A stretch of 64,000 bases of DNA from Microvirga lotononidis (GTDB lineage Bacteria; Pseudomonadota; Alphaproteobacteria; Rhizobiales; Beijerinckiaceae), in NCBI RefSeq assembly GCF_034627025.1, contig NZ_CP141048.1, positions 310,001-374,000 of the forward strand, written 5' to 3'. The notes below the pieces were generated by a model. The model was not told the origin of the DNA and ran no database searches. It saw only the letters and a program-made list of their open reading frames with translations. Both the position numbers and the translations under genes were made by a program. The number at the start of each line of letters is the position of its first letter. The first letter of the stretch is position 1. Shown piece after piece: positions 61,233 to 64,000 of the stretch.

Positions 61233-61913
61233 TCATGTGGGCGGCCTTCTGCTCAACGCTGTTGCCACGATTCGCGATTCGCGCTACCCGACCGTCAGTG
61301 TACGGTACATTATCACATCAACCGTAACTTGGTTTACTGATTGAACCACAATTTCAATCGCGCTAGTGCGTATTAAGCCGCAACGAGCGACCTATGAACC
61401 TAAGTGGTCTCCGCGCGTTAGATTTTTCTATCCGCCACAATATCAGTGAACTCGGCTATCACGCCTAAGAGGCATTTTGGCTGAGCATCAGTCCTGATTC
61501 GCCAATTCTAGTCTCGATCGGTTACCCGACAGCCTCTAAGCCTGACACGCAGTTAACTCGCCCGAAGCAACAGCAGTTGCTAAGCTTATCCAACATAGAA
61601 AGCCACTTCGTTGGATTTGACCGAGAAAATGAGTCCTCTGGAATGATTTTCCGGCTCGTGGCTACGCCAACTTCCAAATCAATTTACGTTATGCGATCCA
61701 GCATCAGCTTCTCGCGACAGCCGCAATGGGTCATGAGAGCATTGCAACAAGAACAAGCTTTGCAACATTGATCTCCTCTTGTAACCTAGAAACAGCTTCC
61801 AGTTCGAGCACCAGACGACCCGCTGACGACAGACGGTAGTCACCGAGTCTCAAATTCAATCTGAAGTTCCCAATTGCAAAGGCATGATTGATTGCTCAAA
61901 GCCTCGAACAGGC
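61233..61913. other. Gene-poor island segment
   Basis: AT-rich, with stops in all frames. Near 61735-61880 the minus strand has a short open stretch (LGDYRLSSAGRLVLELEAVSRL) without a start codon, perhaps the remnant of a gene once coupled to the pseudogene upstream. Nothing identifiable. Confidence 0.4.
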
Positions 61914-62633
61914 TCATTTCGGACGCTCGATACCGTTGGATTGGAGCAGGTCGTCGGCCTCACGGCTGTTGAGAAAGCTCAGGAGGGCGTTGCTCCCGCT
62001 GAGGTCGGTGGCCGCAGAGCTGAGGCCGACTGCGAAGTCGATGTAGCTCTGCAACTCGGCCGGGAGAACCCGGCCAGCTCGGCACCGGGCGCAGCGGCCA
62101 GGATCGTCATCACGGGAACAATTCCAAGCTCAGTCTCACCTCTCGCGACGACCTGCCCGGTCTCGCCACCTCCGACTGTCGTTAGCTCGGGCCTGACTTC
62201 GTCCATGATACCAAAGCTGGTCAGCAGTGCCGTGAGATGAGCCCCGCTCGAACCTCCCCTAGCGTATTCTATGGACTTCGCGATCACCAGGGCTCGCTTG
62301 AGAGCTTCGACTGAACTCAGATCCGGCTTGGGCACGCCCGCTCGGACTACGCCCCAAGGCCGACCCGGCTGAACGCTCGTCGGCTGCCAGGAGCAATCCT
62401 CTCCTGTTTCATCAGGTCTTCGGCCAAATCCGCGTTGATAACCACGACGTCGAACGACTCGCAGCCTCGATCTGGATTTTAACCGCTGGGTTGAGTGCGA
62501 ATGACACGGCGACTTTGCGCACGCTTTCTCGTTCGAAGGCCGGCAGAAGCTCCAGAATGGCTATCCTGACCGCAACCGCGCTGAGCAGCTTGAGTTCAGT
62601 CTCGGCGCTTGCGGAAACGTTTTCGCTTGCCAC
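61914..62633 (-). pseudogene. Frameshifted periplasmic solute-binding protein (ModA-like, SBP_bac_11 type)
   Basis: Pieces of one protein lie in successive frames. From 62633: ELKLLSAVAVRIAILELLPAFE ... LNPAVKIQIEA; after a shift near 62456: ESFDVVVINADLAEDLMKQERIAPGSRRAFSRVGLG; after a shift near 62352: VVRAGVPKPDLSSVEALKRALVIAKSIEYARGGSSG ... GGGETGQVVARGETELGIVPV; after a shift near 62070: LQSYIDFAVGLSSAATDLSG ... LLQSNGIERPK and stop TGA 61914-61916. At least three frameshifts; the start region has also decayed. The family binds molybdate or similar ligands in the periplasm. Confidence 0.82.
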
Positions 62634-62639
62634 AGCTAG

Positions 62640-63175
62640 AACCTTCGATTCCTTGAGCTAACCATCTGACCGCCAGCTACCTAGCGGAGCAATAGCCGCG
62701 AGACTCTAGGCTGCAGAATGGGTGTTGTACATCCTCATCCTGAGCTTACCGGAGGATCAACCGCAATCGCCAGCGCTGGAACGATCCTGAGGCAACACTC
62801 ACGTCGGCCCAATACTTCCTTCATCGAGCTTCCGTCATGTTCCTCGTCGGATGCTTGGGACGACGCCCATGATAATGGCAGGTTCTCTGAGTCAGAACCT
62901 GCGTGCATAGAAAATTCGGTTCGGGCGATCCATGACCAAGTTCAGTGAATTGCATCGCCGAACCAAAGACTGCGGGCAAAAGACTTGCTTTCAATAGATG
63001 CTAGCGGATGGTCAGAATGTTCAATGACCCGGCTGCCATCCCTCAAGGACATGATAGCCGTCCGTGCGGGCAACCTAACCGCACCTGCTTGATCCACGTC
63101 AGTGCGTCGATATCTCCAATTCCGCTTTCTGATTTGAGAATTCGCACCGCTTTCCCTCGCGAGCAAATATTACGC
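62640..63175. other. Gene-poor island segment, nothing recognised
   Basis: Short frames (for example 62718-62948 plus strand, 62942-63166 minus strand) are open but lack ribosome sites and family motifs. Composition is AT-richer than the chromosome to the left. Possibly decayed coding sequence. Confidence 0.4.
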
Positions 63176-64000
63176 TTAAAGGCTCAATTGTGCGTCGCCG
63201 TTCGGAAGATTACGGAGAATTTCGGCAATTTTTGCATCCAGATTCAACTTAGCATCTCGAATTTTGACTGCGTCTTCACTCCGAAGTGCACGCAAAAGCT
63301 CCCGTGCGTGCTCAACCTCTTGTAACTTTTGTTCCGCGTGCATAAGAGACCTCCGAGCACTAAGTTCTTTTTCCTGCAGCTCATAGACCCGCTGAGCAGA
63401 ACTTTGACGAGCTCGCCGCTTCTCAGCCAATCGCAGATAATATTTCAAGCTAGCAGTTGAGCGATGTCGAGCGAGTTCAGCCGCTCGATTGAGCACTGTT
63501 TCTGGACTATAGTGAAATCCTGTCTGCTCAATCGCATCGTCCAAACATTCCTCTACAATGCGGCTGAGAAACCGAGCACGAATGCGATGGTAGGTTGCAT
63601 CAATGCCTTCATCGTGAAAAGCCTTTGACGCCAGCCGAGAAAAATAGTCCTTCGAGAGCGGCCTACCTGACGTGTGAGAAATAAACACCAACCCATGATC
63701 CTGCAGGCTCTTTCGGCCAGTTGACCTGCGTTGAATGACGGACGCGCGAGCCCCCTCAATGTAATCTCGAAGGTCGGCAAGTATATTGTGAGTGAGATAA
63801 ATCTTTTCCTGGTGTCCGCCTTTTCCAATAATTTCTACTGGGAAAGATTTGTCTTCATCTAAGAGATTATAAATAGTGTCCCATTCCGGAATTTGATCAA
63901 CCCGTATATTGAGTGTTTCCATCCTGCGACTACCGGCGATCTCTGCGATGGAAAAGGCCAGCGTGTTCCGCATTGCAATCTTCGGATCGCCAACCGATGA
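63176..64000 (-). CDS. Tyrosine recombinase/integrase, C-terminal part (5' end outside window)
   Basis: At least 274 residues, open at the right edge (the frame continues past ATG 63973 to base 64000). Catalytic residues can be placed: Arg in EIAGSRRMETL, beta-hairpin Lys in GKGGHQEKIYL, H-x-x-R in TYHRIRARFL, His in ARHRSTASLKYYLRL and the nucleophile Tyr there. The last ~90 residues are a charged coiled coil (KRRARQSSAQRVYELQEKELSARR...), unusual for simple phage integrases and reminiscent of recombinases that work in sets of several in genomic islands. AT-rich codon use. Presumably mobilises the island next to thyA. Confidence 0.82.
   Translation of the reverse strand, partial: SSVGDPKIAMRNTLAFSIAEIAGSRRMETLNIRVDQIPEWDTIYNLLDEDKSFPVEIIGKGGHQEKIYLTHNILADLRDYIEGARASVIQRRSTGRKSLQDHGLVFISHTSGRPLSKDYFSRLASKAFHDEGIDATYHRIRARFLSRIVEECLDDAIEQTGFHYSPETVLNRAAELARHRSTASLKYYLRLAEKRRARQSSAQRVYELQEKELSARRSLMHAEQKLQEVEHARELLRALRSEDAVKIRDAKLNLDAKIAEILRNLPNGDAQLSL

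Noticed and set aside
61060..61320. Intein or self-splicing intron inside thyA
   Set aside because: The residues before His are Ser-Glu-Asn, not the His-Asn followed by Cys/Ser/Thr required for an intein. No group II domain V or GTGYG-type boundary is visible, and no group I core was found near the junction.

Overview
The window is a high-GC chromosomal segment of an alphaproteobacterium, most likely a member of the Hyphomicrobiales (Methylobacteriaceae/Microvirga-like or Bradyrhizobium-like). The evidence is a rhizobial-type L-rhamnose locus (rhaRSTPQUK with rhaDI), a folA-hflK-hflC-DUF2065-degP operon, TamA, DUF2293, and hairpin repeats of the kind scattered through Hyphomicrobiales genomes. 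Genus is inference.

Layout. 1-1760: 3'-truncated (window edge) tamA. 2379-6786: aa3-type cytochrome oxidase operon with two tandem subunit-III genes. 6844-8704: DUF2189 membrane protein and a Tam-like methyltransferase. 9161-20133: complete L-rhamnose uptake and catabolism locus, with a divergent regulatory region around 16.4-16.6 kb. 20138-32867: large respiratory cluster, with a caa3 oxidase (heme-c-fused subunit II, fused subunit I+III), a lone cytochrome c, and alternative complex III (actABCDEF). 33016-35328: YdeP-type molybdopterin oxidoreductase. 35582-35657: tRNA-Lys(CTT). 35876-37714: leuA with an upstream leucine-rich leader peptide. 37859-44720: lipoprotein, Nudix, PhzF, an SsuABC-like ABC transporter, pdxY, DedA and a 51-residue protein. 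45208-50399: ilvC, ilvN, a GST-like gene and ilvI behind a classical ilv attenuator. 50459-55050: DUF155, miaA, serB, acs. 55182-60704: degP, DUF2065, hflC, hflK, folA, GNAT, DUF2293. 60711-61067: the C-terminal 118 codons of thyA. 61068-64000: a foreign, AT-richer, gene-poor island with a multiply frameshifted solute-binding-protein pseudogene and a tyrosine recombinase running off the right edge.

How parts work together. The quinol:cytochrome c reductase (ActABCDEF), cytochrome c carriers and the caa3 oxidase form a bc1-independent quinol-to-oxygen chain. The aa3 operon at the left is a second terminal oxidase. RhaSTPQ imports rhamnose; RhaU, RhaI, RhaK and RhaD convert it, under RhaR. ilvI/ilvN/ilvC and leuA are the branched-chain amino acid pathway; both branches carry leader peptides rich in the end-product amino acids.

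Most notable: thyA is cut exactly between the codons of its catalytic Cys and the following His by the island; subunit I of the caa3 oxidase has Gln in place of the K-channel Lys; two leader-peptide regulators are readable base by base; and a repeat family sits directly behind stop codons, in one case supplying the stop codon.
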